NCBI GenBank assembly: GCA_045629945.1
Contig: JAZQSE010000030.1
Location: 9,811 to 73,810 of the forward strand
Length of the DNA: 64,000 nt
Source: UBA1765 sp045629945
GTDB lineage: Bacteria; Fibrobacterota; Fibrobacteria; Fibrobacterales; Fibrobacteraceae
Direction: 5' to 3'
The notes below the pieces were generated by a model that saw only the letters and a program-made list of their open reading frames with translations, made no database searches and had not been told where the DNA came from. Position numbers and translations under genes: made by a program. Of this stretch, positions 51,871-61,098 are shown in pieces; the stretch's first letter is position 1, and every line of letters starts with the position of its first letter.

Positions 51871-51927
51871 AGATGGCCGCGTCGTCTTAAAAGACTCCTC
51901 GCCATGACAAATCTCATTGCGATGAAA
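51871..51927. repeat. Repeat unit downstream of the GIY-YIG gene, plus half unit
   Basis: Unit 51871-51908 (minus orientation, ATGGC/GGCCAT stem, inner GTCTTTTAAGAC) is identical over 38 bp to 52337-52374. A partial TCATTGCGATGAAA unit follows and supplies the first codons of the next reading frame. Confidence 0.85.
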
Positions 51928-52257
51928 CTGAATTCCCTTTTAAAACAAGGAAACAGCTATTCTTCTGTTTTAGAAGAAATTTTGGTATATTTACGAGAAA
52001 CCCTACCACAACAAGAAAAGGAAACCATTATGGACTCTTTAGAAGTTTTAGAAAACAAAGGCTACACTTCTATCGCTGAAGCCGATTACGAAGAAGGTTT
52101 CCTTGAAGGCAAAGCGGAAGGCTTTTTGGATGGAGAAATCAAGGGCATTAATGATGCTAAACGTGAAATGGCAAAAGCGATGCTTGTAGAAGGAATTCCT
52201 ATTGATAAAATCAGAATCATTTCTAGATTATCGGAAGAGGAAATCAAAGAGCTCTAA
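51904..52257 (+). pseudogene. Solo C-terminal tail of an Rpn/PD-(D/E)XK-type protein
   Basis: 117 residues. The acidic linker (ADYEEGFLEGKAEGFLDGE) and the end GINDAKREMAKAMLVEGIPIDKI...SEEEIKEL match the C terminus of Rpn-family recombination-promoting nucleases / PDDEXK putative transposases. The N-terminal nuclease domain is absent. The first ATG (51904) and the second (51922) both lie in repeat sequence, so the frame opens inside a repeat and the original 5' part seems lost. It might still make a short protein. A close relative of its end runs off the window at 63887-64000. Confidence 0.7.
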
Positions 52258-52267
52258 CTTTTTATTT

Positions 52268-52305
52268 CAAAAGCTTCCTGCTGAAAGGCAAGAAGCTTTT
52301 GCTTT
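52268..52305 (+). terminator. Possible terminator after the Rpn-like tail
   Basis: CAAAAGCTTC (52268-52277) pairs with GAAGCTTTTG (52292-52301); the T-rich stretch after it is interrupted by C. Confidence 0.4.
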
Positions 52306-52336
52306 CTTTACTTGCAAGGACTTGTAGACAAGTTAG

Positions 52337-52540
52337 AGATGGCCGCGTCGTCTTAAAAGACTCCTCGCCATGACAAGTCAGACTGCGTTCGCGATGACAA
52401 GCATGAACTTGCACCCGGTTCTTGCCTGAGAACCTTGTCATTGCGATGGAGTGAAAAGATTTTTCCGCGAAGCCTAAATGTGAGCCTGCCACGAGCCACA
52501 TTTGTGGCGTGGTGGAAGCAATCTCATCGCAATTTCCGTT
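52337..52540. repeat. Hairpin-repeat island E, at the toxin fragment
   Basis: Unit 52337-52374 (identical to 51871-51908), a fragment at about 52379-52398 (minus), and a long unit 52437-52523 with ATTGC/GCAAT ends and a core matching the long unit in island A in the opposite orientation. The right end of the long unit abuts the broken toxin frame. Confidence 0.85.
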
Positions 52541-52717
52541 ATTTTTAGGTTTATGAGCATTTGTTCTAAATGGGATAGCAAAGGTTAGATTATCAATATA
52601 CAGCAACAAAACAAGGTGAGGACGATTAGGCTTTCCTAGAATTTCATGCTGCGTTTGATGTTTATCAAAAAAATTTTGTTTTAAGCAAACAATTGAATAA
52701 TTGCGCAAAATACCTTC

Positions 52718-52758
52718 AAAAAAAATGCTGTTTTTTATACCTTCATATAAAAAACAGC
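52718..52758 (-). terminator. Terminator directly upstream of the toxin fragment
   Basis: A perfect 13-bp stem (52727-52739 with 52746-52758, loop of 6) followed on the minus strand by ATTTTTTTT, ten bases before the toxin start. In type III toxin-antitoxin loci a terminator sits between the antitoxin RNA and the toxin gene, and this fits that place. Confidence 0.75.
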
Positions 52759-53084
52759 GAAATTTAGTCTTTCTTTTTTTCTCAGGTGGCGACCTACCAC
52801 CCTGTTACTATCTTAAATATACAATCTCTTTTTAGAAAAAACAAGAGTAATTTGCAAACAGATTGTTTCTACTCCTAGCGAGTATCAATATCTTCTCGAT
52901 TTGAAAAGTATTCTGTTAATTTTGATTTTATTTCCTGTTTTTCCTTTGCCATTTTCTGGGATATAAAAAATTTTTAAATGCTCTACAAGTTTGGAGTTTG
53001 TATGCTAAACAATACAACAAGATTTTATTTTTTAAGACTACATAAATTAAAAATTAATAAACATTCAAGGGTTGAATTGTTTAT
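52759..53084. other. Gene-free region between toxin fragment and giant pilin terminator
   Basis: About 325 bp without a gene. At 52783-52804 an imperfect hairpin (CAGGTGG with CCACCCTG, and an alternative AGGT/ACCT pairing) lies downstream of a TATATT-like -10 on the minus strand, where an antitoxin RNA would be. I see no tandem repeats, which a type III antitoxin would need. The rest is AT-rich with nothing recognisable. Confidence 0.45.
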
Positions 53085-53118
53085 GAAAAAATCTCGCTAG
53101 TTTTTTACTAACGAGATT
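53085..53118 (-). terminator. Terminator of the minor-pilin operon
   Basis: AATCTCG(T/C)TAGT stem of 12 bp with one mismatch and loop AAAAA, followed on the minus strand by TTTTTTC. It lies 22 bp after the stop of the giant gene. Confidence 0.8.
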
Positions 53119-53139
53119 CCTTATTGAAAAAGGGGGGAA

Positions 53140-56100
53140 TTACCAGTTATTGAATTTCAAGTTCATTTGACCTTTAGGCTGTAGATATACTGAGCATGTT
53201 CCACCTACAGGTACAGCAACCCAACCTCCACAACTATGGGAAATTGTAGTAGTACTTCCATCACACTTCTGTAATGTTATTTCAACAGGGGTGGATGGAG
53301 CCCACCAACATCCTATTTGAATATTCGAAGCACCATCCATGGTATATTTTATACAACCATTAGCTGAAGCACTATAATCTGCTTCCTTAGCCACAGTACT
53401 AGAATTACCATCATTACATTCAAATACACTTCCACCAGAACCACTATCCGTAAACTCTACACTACAAGTCTGCGATGTTGGACCGGTGCTGTTTGTTAAT
53501 GTGATTGTATAACTAGAAGTTCCTGCGGTACTTGGGGCTGTAAATGATGGCAGAGCTCCACCTGTATATGAACTTCCTTGAACAGATGTTCCTGAAATTT
53601 CATATTCACAACCACTAGCACAACCAGTAACTCCTGCTGGAGTAATAGTAACATTTGAATTTACTTCAAAGGTTAAATTATCTGGGCAACTGAATGTTGG
53701 CTCAGGATCTGAACTACCGCCGGAGCCACCGGAGCCACCACAATTCGGCGTTCCTCCAGCAATATTAACTGATGGCCATTGGAATGACGTAATCTGAATA
53801 TAGAAACCACCATCAATAAGCGTAAAATCATTTTGTGTCTTTTGTGAATTACTAAATTCGCTTCCGTTGACATTGATAACAGAGTTATTCCATGCCCCAA
53901 TATCAAATGTTGTTGCAAAATAACATCCAGATGTATTTGAAGAATTCCATCCTGTTGTAATCACATTATCGCAGCCTGTTGGACATGTGCAATTACAAGT
54001 AGGAACAACACTTCCGCCTTCTTCATAAGTTACTTTAAACTCGCAATCGTCACTACCTTTAGAGTTTGAAACATTCCATGTGTATGTTTTTTCACCAGCG
54101 GCACTTTCTCCTGTAAATGAAACTTCACCACCTGTATAACCAGAGCCAGTAGCACTTGAACCATCAATCGTATAATTACAGCCATTAGTACAACCTGTTA
54201 ATGATTGTGGAGTTACAGTTATATTAGAATTTAATGCTATACCTGTTAAATCAGCTGGGCAAGTGATTTCTGGAGCAATTTCTTCAACGATGACTGAATA
54301 AGAACATTCTGCAGAACCTTTATCGCCACTAGTTACACTAAATGTATATGTATGTGTACCAATTGCTGTCGGAGTAATTGTATATATTGCACTTCCGCCT
54401 GTTGATGCAGGAGCTCCGTTTCCAGACAAACTGTGTCCCCATGCACTTCCTGCATAATTCGTGGTAAATTTAAATGATTCTCCCAAACCAATCGTAGTTT
54501 TATCAACAGAACATGAGAGTGGAGATTTAACATTTATTGAGTGAGTACAAATAACTTTACCATTGTGCTTGAGGTTATATGTATAAGAACCCTCGCTCAA
54601 TTTTCCTATTGAAATATTATTCCAATTAGACCAAGATTGTAATGTCGTTGTTCCTACAGAGGCTCCATCTTTAAAGATTTCTACTGATGGAGTGGTTGCA
54701 TTACTTGCATTGTTTTTGAAGACGAAATACAAATCAGCTGATGTATAGAAATCATTTTCTCCACTAATACCATGATTAACTGTAGATACACCACAGGTTG
54801 CACTTAAACTACCGGAACCTTCAATATATTGCACGTTAAAACCACAGGTTTTTTGAGCATTATCCTTATCACGTGTTAAGGTGATTGTTTGCCAAACAGT
54901 TCCAGAGCCATTTGTATTGGTAAAGCTCATATTGCCACCAGTCCAATTAGTTCCAGAGCCACCTTCTGTAGCAGGGGTGATTGTCCAAGAACAGCCACCA
55001 ACAACATTACAACCGCTTACAGTTGGAGTAACTGTAATTTCTGAAGAAGCATCTTGATTGTAAATGGTGCTTGGGCAAGTAAGTGATAATTCCTGCAAAG
55101 GCACTGTGTATTCACCACAGGATTGTCCAACACCATTTAACGTCAAAGTCACTGGATAAGAATTTCCTGCAATTAAACCAGGAGAATTATAAGAGGTTAG
55201 GTCAATTGTTTTATCCTGTTGGGTATTCATTGTAATATTATTAAACCCAAGAACATTTCCAATCACATCAGAAATACCAACTGTTACAGGAATATCACCG
55301 TAATTAGAGCCTTTTAATGAAACAGTAAGCGTTGTTCCGCTAACACTACATGAGGCTTCAGCATCTAAGGCTTCAATTACTTCAAAAGAACATTCCTTTG
55401 AGTGGTTCATAGATTGAACTGTATAGTAATGTGTGCCTATAGACAATGGCGCTGTAGTATCATTGTCTCCAAAGCCCATAATGAAAAAAGTTTCGTTATT
55501 ACCTTCAAAAGTTCCGTTTCCTACGTTCTTACCTTCAAAAGAGATTGTATAAGGACAACCGTCTTGTGGACAATTTGCTATAGAGAACTCTAAGAGAGGC
55601 ATTCCCCGGCCTTCTACAACTTGTTCTGGACGCACATTACAATTTATTTCAGCTGGCTTGAATGAAACTTCAGGCGTTACGCAGGTAAGTTCTGAGCCTT
55701 CTTTTGTAAGTGCCTTTATGGTAAAGCTGTAACCCACCTCAGTTGAACCCTGATTTACTCTTGTATAAAGGTCTTGGTCTGCAATTGAAAATTTACCATC
55801 ACTTGAGCAAGTAACATCAGTAACATCACTTCCACCATTATTGCCTGAAACTTCGATATTATTATCAGAAGGAATTACAGAGCAACCATTTGTTGCGGCT
55901 CCTTCCACATTTTTGAATGTTGCAGAAACAACCCAGGATGTTCCATTATATGAAGCAGAGCAACCGGTGATTTCAAATGCATAAGGACAACTAGAATAGA
56001 TATAGGAAACGTTGGCACCAGTTGTCGCATAAAGTACAAGGTGTGTAACCTTTTGTGGGTCAAAGTTATCCTTGTTCAGCATGGATTCAACATTAAGTTC

Positions 56101-59100
56101 TTGATTTCCATTTGCTTCAATGGTTCCTGGCAAGCTTAATGTACCATCTGCGTCTTTCAGATATACTGTAATTTTTTCGCCGGATGGTAAATCACTTACA
56201 GAGAATTTCAAAACTGCTTCTCGCAAATTAGCACCAGAAGCGCTTACAAGAATTTCTTTTTCAGCATAGGAAATGTATTCAACAGAATTTAAAATCGTAT
56301 AGCTCTGAGAACAACTTTCTTGTACACCAACCCAGAAATTACCACAACTTGTATTTTGTCCATTCAAACTTGTTGTGTTATCCGAACATTCTACAGCGAC
56401 TTTTGCATCCTTGGATTCAGGACCATGAGCGCCTTCTTCAGAGAAGTTATAATCTTTAGAAGCTAAAGCACTCCCCAACCCATCAACAGTTCCTGCGGTT
56501 GTTGTTATGTTATCACTTCCATTGTAGTAATATTTGTATTCACAACTATGTTCCGTAAACCAGCTAGAAGCACCCACCCAAGGAGTTACATTAGAATCCT
56601 TAGGAACAAGGCCTCCTAAGTAATTAGCTTTAAAGGAGCAATCTACTGTAGGAACACTCCAGCAATCATCTGCATAGTCTGAACTTCTCCAAGCGATATC
56701 ATAGAGTTTTGTTAATTCATCAGAAAGTTTAAAGCCAACATATTGGTATTCTTGTGAAGTCATATTGAACGATGAAATATCATACCTTGTAGCATAAAGA
56801 GTTCCATTAACTCTGGCTTCGACAAGAATCGTATCTTTATCGGCCGTTAAAGACATATTTATCATTGTGGTGGCTGAAATTTCTGCGGTAGAAGAACCAT
56901 TCATCAATTGTTTTTCTGTGCAAGAACCAACACTTGTTAAACCATCACCTTTACAAAGTCTTGTTGTTAAAGTACCATAAGAACCGGTGCCAACACCGTA
57001 AACGCTCAAAATTAAGTAACTAGAAGCATTAGCATTAGAACGTACAACAAAACCTGAATTGTACATATCGGCCTTGTGAGAGTCATCAACAACAGCTGTT
57101 TGCATCATGCTAGTCATTTGACCATTTGCACCGGCTTGTTTTGTGCTCATGATAAAGGTTTGTTTGCCTTTATTCATTGCTGGCGTTGTGATAAAACCAC
57201 TCGAAATAGCAGGTGTATTAGAACCATCTTTTTGCATTAATTGCCAATCTGCCGTGGCTGTTCCAGAAACAATACAGCCTGTAGGCTCTGAACAATCACG
57301 AATACAATGTTCATTGTCATCACAGAAAGCCGTTAAATTAGAGAAATCTTCGTAGAAACAATGCTTGTCTCTATCATTAAATTTCGCAGTCACTGTATTA
57401 TTTCCAGAAATCGGCTGGAGAGTAAATGGAGAACTTGTAGTTAATTCAACTGGGCAATTATCGCCAGAACATTTCCAATAAGAGAATTTATCTGTTTCAG
57501 CTGAATAAGAAATCGATACGTTTTCGCCGGCATAAACTGTAAAGTCGCAAGCATCATCTGTTTGCAAACAAGTTTCTGTCTTTGAATCTGTTGTAATAGT
57601 CACAGAAGTTGTAGATTCATCAGCTCCATCAATTTTTACGGTCAAGGTATAAGGTTTCTTTTTCAAAGAAGCATACAATGTGTAGTCTTTTCCATCTTCA
57701 AGAATTGAATGACTATTGTTTTCTGAAGGCATAAACAATTCACAGTAATTAGGAAGAGTCAAACTTTGTAAAGAAACGGCTTGGTTTGTGCCACAAGTCC
57801 AACGATTGTTTACTTCTTCTACTCTACAGTTCATACCATTAACACGAACCCATTCCGCAGAAACATCACAATCTGGTCTCTGTGCTGCATCTAAATCATC
57901 AGAATCACAAGCATCCGGGAAAGCAGTACAATATTCTGTAAGCCCTTCACGTTTGAAGTTTGCATAACCTGTTGCAAAAATGGTTTGTGAAGAAGGCATA
58001 CCAATCACGCAACCGTCACAAGGGGCTACCAACTGGAGCAAAACACTACCATTTAGAGCACTATTCCCAGCACCCACTGTAAAAATATGTACATCTGTCG
58101 CACTACCCGAAGCTGGTTGAGCAGTTACTGTATAAACAGCTGTTCCAGAAGAGTTATCTCTTAAAGAAACTGCAGTCGTTGGATTTAGAGTCCAGCCTTC
58201 TGGGAGTTCAGAAACCAAAAGATCAACATTTATTGGATTAGGTCTTGTAGATTCTGGAATTTTCAAATAAACATCTACAGTCGTTCCTTTTAAAACTTCT
58301 TGGTTATCTGTTGTAAATGCAATTGTTGGTGCATCACCAGATTTTCCAGAAACTACAATGTAGAACGGAACACTTCCATAACCTTTACTGCTTTGGTAAA
58401 CGCAAGTATAAACACCTTCTGTAATAGGAGTTGTGCCATCGTACAATGCAGAAGTTGTATTTAAACCTGTTGGTGTGCACATCACTGCAGATGGGTCTTT
58501 TACTTCATCAGCACCATTTAAATTGATAACATTATAATAGTCAGAAAGTTTACCAATAGCATCTGTTGTCAAATAAGATACGCGAGGCAAAATAAGAATT
58601 GAGGGGTCTATTCCTGCATCTGCTGTTACCTCTGGTTCTTTTTCGCGAGTTTCATATTGAGATTCTAGTGTAATGCCTAATTGCGGAGCTGTTGCCACAT
58701 AGAAAATATCTCTACCAGACAATATGTAGTCACCTAAATCAACACCTCCAAGAGAACTTTCTGTATCTGCAGAAGAGCCACCACAAGGAGAACCATCATT
58801 ATTACAAATAACACCAGCTTCTGTGAGTTCTTGAACTAATGTCGGATTGTAAGTAATTGAAGAACTTTGTAAAGAGCCTAACCCTTTACAAGCATCTGTA
58901 GGAATATAAATTGTTCCATCTAAATGGAAATTCAAACCATCTTTAACACCTTGTTCTGTATAGATAAAATAATTTTTTGCTCTTCCGCCTAATTTATTTG
59001 CTCCTTGTTCCAAATAAAGCATCACAAATGTTTCATCTGTTGTTCCTGGTAAATTATTCTGACATTGAATAGGGTCATCTGCGATAATAACAAATTTTCC

Positions 59101-61083
59101 ATCTAATGTACCTGTTGGACATTTAGAATCATCACTACCGCCAGAAACATTAACTACTAGGAATCCATTATAAAGATTTTCTTTTTTCTTGACAGAATCT
59201 GCCATATTTTCTTTGTAGCAAGCATTCAATAAATCTACGAGGTTTGGAGATTTATCCCATTTAGTAATATTCGCTGCGCAACCTTTACTTGCAAATGGTT
59301 CAAATTGTTCTTTTGCAGTTACTAAAGGGTCTTTTACTTTATATTTCGCTCCATCACAACCAGGTTCTTCAATCCAAATAGAGTCACAATCTGTTTTAAC
59401 TTGTTCTGCACATGCAAGGTCTTCTGGTTTTTCTGCCGGGAAATTTTCTTGAAAAGCACCATTTACACGAAACCAAGGTTTTACATCACATTCTGGCCTC
59501 CAATTTTTCCCAGCAGCTAATTTACAAAACGGAGAAGCTGTTGGATTATTTCCATCATGATTTAAATAACGATACCAACCTGTACCATTTTTCACATTTT
59601 TCCCTTCTGTTTCAGAATGGTAAGAATCTGTAAAAGCGTACTCCCCTGAAAACTCTTTTTGATTATTTGAATTAGGTACACCAGGATAATTAATTATGTA
59701 AGACCCCATTATTGTATGTGGGTCAGAGCAATCATAGGCCCCCCAATAATTGTAACAAGTTTTCGGCCATTTCCAATAAGTATCTTTATATGTTCCAAAT
59801 GTTACATCTGTCCAACCATCTGGCATATAGTAGATGTAATAAAGATTTTCTTTTTGAGGTTTTTCTTTATAAACATGGTGTTTTTCATTAGACCACCATT
59901 CTCTTTCTGTACAGCGAGAATCTGCTCCATTACATTTTCTTGGGTGTCCATTATTCCCTTCATCAGCTTCTGTAAAATATCTTGAATCCCTAAGTTCTTT
60001 ATAATCACTCCATGGGTGTCCTGCTTTAATATAAATTTTTGAATTTTCATCTTTACCTAAAATAATCTTATCATATAAATCATTCGAATTAGCCCAAAAA
60101 GGTTGTTTTCCAGGTATCCAAACACCACCATCTACAGAAAATTTATAACCAGTTCCATGTGCTGAATATACTTGGGCATCATCTCCCATACAAAAATTAG
60201 TACGAATATTTAAATTTTTTGCTGAAGTTGTTGTCAACTTACCATTTAAGGTAACACTTCCTAAAATATCAAAAGCGCCCGCACCTTCTTGTTTTACATT
60301 TCCCGCAAAATATGCATCTCCAGATAAATTTAATGCTCCAGAAAATTCACCTGCATATAAATTTTTGCCACTAATACCATTATTTTGAATGGAAGCCTTT
60401 CCTCCAATACAAGCTAATTCCCCAACATTAACATTATTACCACTTAATTCTGCATTTCCTGTAACCACAAAAGATTTTGTTACTGATTGAGGGTTTCCCT
60501 TCCAGTTTCCGTTAATAACACCAGAAGTCAATTGAACATTACCAGCTCCACTATACCCTCCCCCAAAATAAGCATATTCAAAATCAATAGCTCCAGTATC
60601 TTTTGTTTGTGGCACTAGCACTTGATACAACCCACTTACATTCAAAATAGCTACTTCATTATGGATAGTTCCGTTTCTTGATTTTCCCGAAGACAGTAAT
60701 TTTAATTTGTATGAACTCCCTTGGGTATTTACACCAGTAAGCCAAACATTATAATCTTGTTTTTCATTGGTAAATGGCTTTAAAACAGTATCTAAAAGAA
60801 TTGGTTTCTTTTCATTTTGGAAATATTGTGTAACCAGTCCACCTACATCGTTAGCATGGTAAGTCATCCAGGCTCTTGCGTTTTCAATTCCAGCCACAGC
60901 ACTCTGGTAAGCCTCGCGCTGTAACATGCGGCTAGCACTTGAACGGCCTTCACTTGTAATCCACTTGTAAGTGGCTGTGGCAGCAATCGTTGCTATCATC
61001 ATAAATAGCAAAACAGTTATTAACGAAACACCTGCTTTTAAAGAGGTTTTCTTGTTAGGAGATTGTGGTTTTTGTTTAAACAT
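53140..61083 (-). CDS. Giant PilX-like minor pilin / putative pilus adhesin (2647 aa)
   Basis: Last gene of a minor-pilin operon. Residues 1-45 are prepilin-like (KAGVSLITVLLFMMIATIAATATYKW, no Glu5, as in PilX), and 45-170 keep the PilX pattern QREAYQSAVAGIENARAW. About 175-320 has short repeated strands like a beta-solenoid (GNAELSGNNVNVGELACIGG...). Ig-like domains are at about 850-1020, an InlB-type beta-repeat near 1155-1238 (FSYWKCSGDNC), and a concanavalin-like region near 1240-1480 (CFYEDFSNL ... YVGFKLSDELTKLYDIAW). From about 1800 to 2560 there are at least five Cys-paired modules of 80-100 residues (e.g. ITCPADLTGIALNSNITVTPQSLTGC). A Gly/Ser linker near 2448 precedes the end. No sorting tail. 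Domain names beyond the N terminus are inferred from pattern. Confidence 0.8.
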   Translation of the reverse strand: MFKQKPQSPNKKTSLKAGVSLITVLLFMMIATIAATATYKWITSEGRSSASRMLQREAYQSAVAGIENARAWMTYHANDVGGLVTQYFQNEKKPILLDTVLKPFTNEKQDYNVWLTGVNTQGSSYKLKLLSSGKSRNGTIHNEVAILNVSGLYQVLVPQTKDTGAIDFEYAYFGGGYSGAGNVQLTSGVINGNWKGNPQSVTKSFVVTGNAELSGNNVNVGELACIGGKASIQNNGISGKNLYAGEFSGALNLSGDAYFAGNVKQEGAGAFDILGSVTLNGKLTTTSAKNLNIRTNFCMGDDAQVYSAHGTGYKFSVDGGVWIPGKQPFWANSNDLYDKIILGKDENSKIYIKAGHPWSDYKELRDSRYFTEADEGNNGHPRKCNGADSRCTEREWWSNEKHHVYKEKPQKENLYYIYYMPDGWTDVTFGTYKDTYWKWPKTCYNYWGAYDCSDPHTIMGSYIINYPGVPNSNNQKEFSGEYAFTDSYHSETEGKNVKNGTGWYRYLNHDGNNPTASPFCKLAAGKNWRPECDVKPWFRVNGAFQENFPAEKPEDLACAEQVKTDCDSIWIEEPGCDGAKYKVKDPLVTAKEQFEPFASKGCAANITKWDKSPNLVDLLNACYKENMADSVKKKENLYNGFLVVNVSGGSDDSKCPTGTLDGKFVIIADDPIQCQNNLPGTTDETFVMLYLEQGANKLGGRAKNYFIYTEQGVKDGLNFHLDGTIYIPTDACKGLGSLQSSSITYNPTLVQELTEAGVICNNDGSPCGGSSADTESSLGGVDLGDYILSGRDIFYVATAPQLGITLESQYETREKEPEVTADAGIDPSILILPRVSYLTTDAIGKLSDYYNVINLNGADEVKDPSAVMCTPTGLNTTSALYDGTTPITEGVYTCVYQSSKGYGSVPFYIVVSGKSGDAPTIAFTTDNQEVLKGTTVDVYLKIPESTRPNPINVDLLVSELPEGWTLNPTTAVSLRDNSSGTAVYTVTAQPASGSATDVHIFTVGAGNSALNGSVLLQLVAPCDGCVIGMPSSQTIFATGYANFKREGLTEYCTAFPDACDSDDLDAAQRPDCDVSAEWVRVNGMNCRVEEVNNRWTCGTNQAVSLQSLTLPNYCELFMPSENNSHSILEDGKDYTLYASLKKKPYTLTVKIDGADESTTSVTITTDSKTETCLQTDDACDFTVYAGENVSISYSAETDKFSYWKCSGDNCPVELTTSSPFTLQPISGNNTVTAKFNDRDKHCFYEDFSNLTAFCDDNEHCIRDCSEPTGCIVSGTATADWQLMQKDGSNTPAISSGFITTPAMNKGKQTFIMSTKQAGANGQMTSMMQTAVVDDSHKADMYNSGFVVRSNANASSYLILSVYGVGTGSYGTLTTRLCKGDGLTSVGSCTEKQLMNGSSTAEISATTMINMSLTADKDTILVEARVNGTLYATRYDISSFNMTSQEYQYVGFKLSDELTKLYDIAWRSSDYADDCWSVPTVDCSFKANYLGGLVPKDSNVTPWVGASSWFTEHSCEYKYYYNGSDNITTTAGTVDGLGSALASKDYNFSEEGAHGPESKDAKVAVECSDNTTSLNGQNTSCGNFWVGVQESCSQSYTILNSVEYISYAEKEILVSASGANLREAVLKFSVSDLPSGEKITVYLKDADGTLSLPGTIEANGNQELNVESMLNKDNFDPQKVTHLVLYATTGANVSYIYSSCPYAFEITGCSASYNGTSWVVSATFKNVEGAATNGCSVIPSDNNIEVSGNNGGSDVTDVTCSSDGKFSIADQDLYTRVNQGSTEVGYSFTIKALTKEGSELTCVTPEVSFKPAEINCNVRPEQVVEGRGMPLLEFSIANCPQDGCPYTISFEGKNVGNGTFEGNNETFFIMGFGDNDTTAPLSIGTHYYTVQSMNHSKECSFEVIEALDAEASCSVSGTTLTVSLKGSNYGDIPVTVGISDVIGNVLGFNNITMNTQQDKTIDLTSYNSPGLIAGNSYPVTLTLNGVGQSCGEYTVPLQELSLTCPSTIYNQDASSEITVTPTVSGCNVVGGCSWTITPATEGGSGTNWTGGNMSFTNTNGSGTVWQTITLTRDKDNAQKTCGFNVQYIEGSGSLSATCGVSTVNHGISGENDFYTSADLYFVFKNNASNATTPSVEIFKDGASVGTTTLQSWSNWNNISIGKLSEGSYTYNLKHNGKVICTHSINVKSPLSCSVDKTTIGLGESFKFTTNYAGSAWGHSLSGNGAPASTGGSAIYTITPTAIGTHTYTFSVTSGDKGSAECSYSVIVEEIAPEITCPADLTGIALNSNITVTPQSLTGCTNGCNYTIDGSSATGSGYTGGEVSFTGESAAGEKTYTWNVSNSKGSDDCEFKVTYEEGGSVVPTCNCTCPTGCDNVITTGWNSSNTSGCYFATTFDIGAWNNSVINVNGSEFSNSQKTQNDFTLIDGGFYIQITSFQWPSVNIAGGTPNCGGSGGSGGSSDPEPTFSCPDNLTFEVNSNVTITPAGVTGCASGCEYEISGTSVQGSSYTGGALPSFTAPSTAGTSSYTITLTNSTGPTSQTCSVEFTDSGSGGSVFECNDGNSSTVAKEADYSASANGCIKYTMDGASNIQIGCWWAPSTPVEITLQKCDGSTTTISHSCGGWVAVPVGGTCSVYLQPKGQMNLKFNNW

Positions 61084-61098
61084 AAAACTCTCCTTAGG

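Larger units (their letters stand above)
52262..52708 (-). pseudogene. Truncated TenpN-like type III toxin fused to repeat sequence
   Basis: The first ~59 codons (52708 down to about 52532, TTG start with GAAGG upstream) read like the N terminus of TenpN-type type III toxin-antitoxin RNases: FFDKH...EILGKPNRPHLVLLLYIDNLTFAIPFRTN, with the RP, ID and TFAIPFR positions of that family. From CDEIASTTPQ on, the frame is a translation of the repeat unit and is not protein sequence of the family. The toxin's later part, with the rest of its active site, is not found downstream. So I read it as a broken gene. Family call from memory of the motif, not from a search. Confidence 0.55.
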
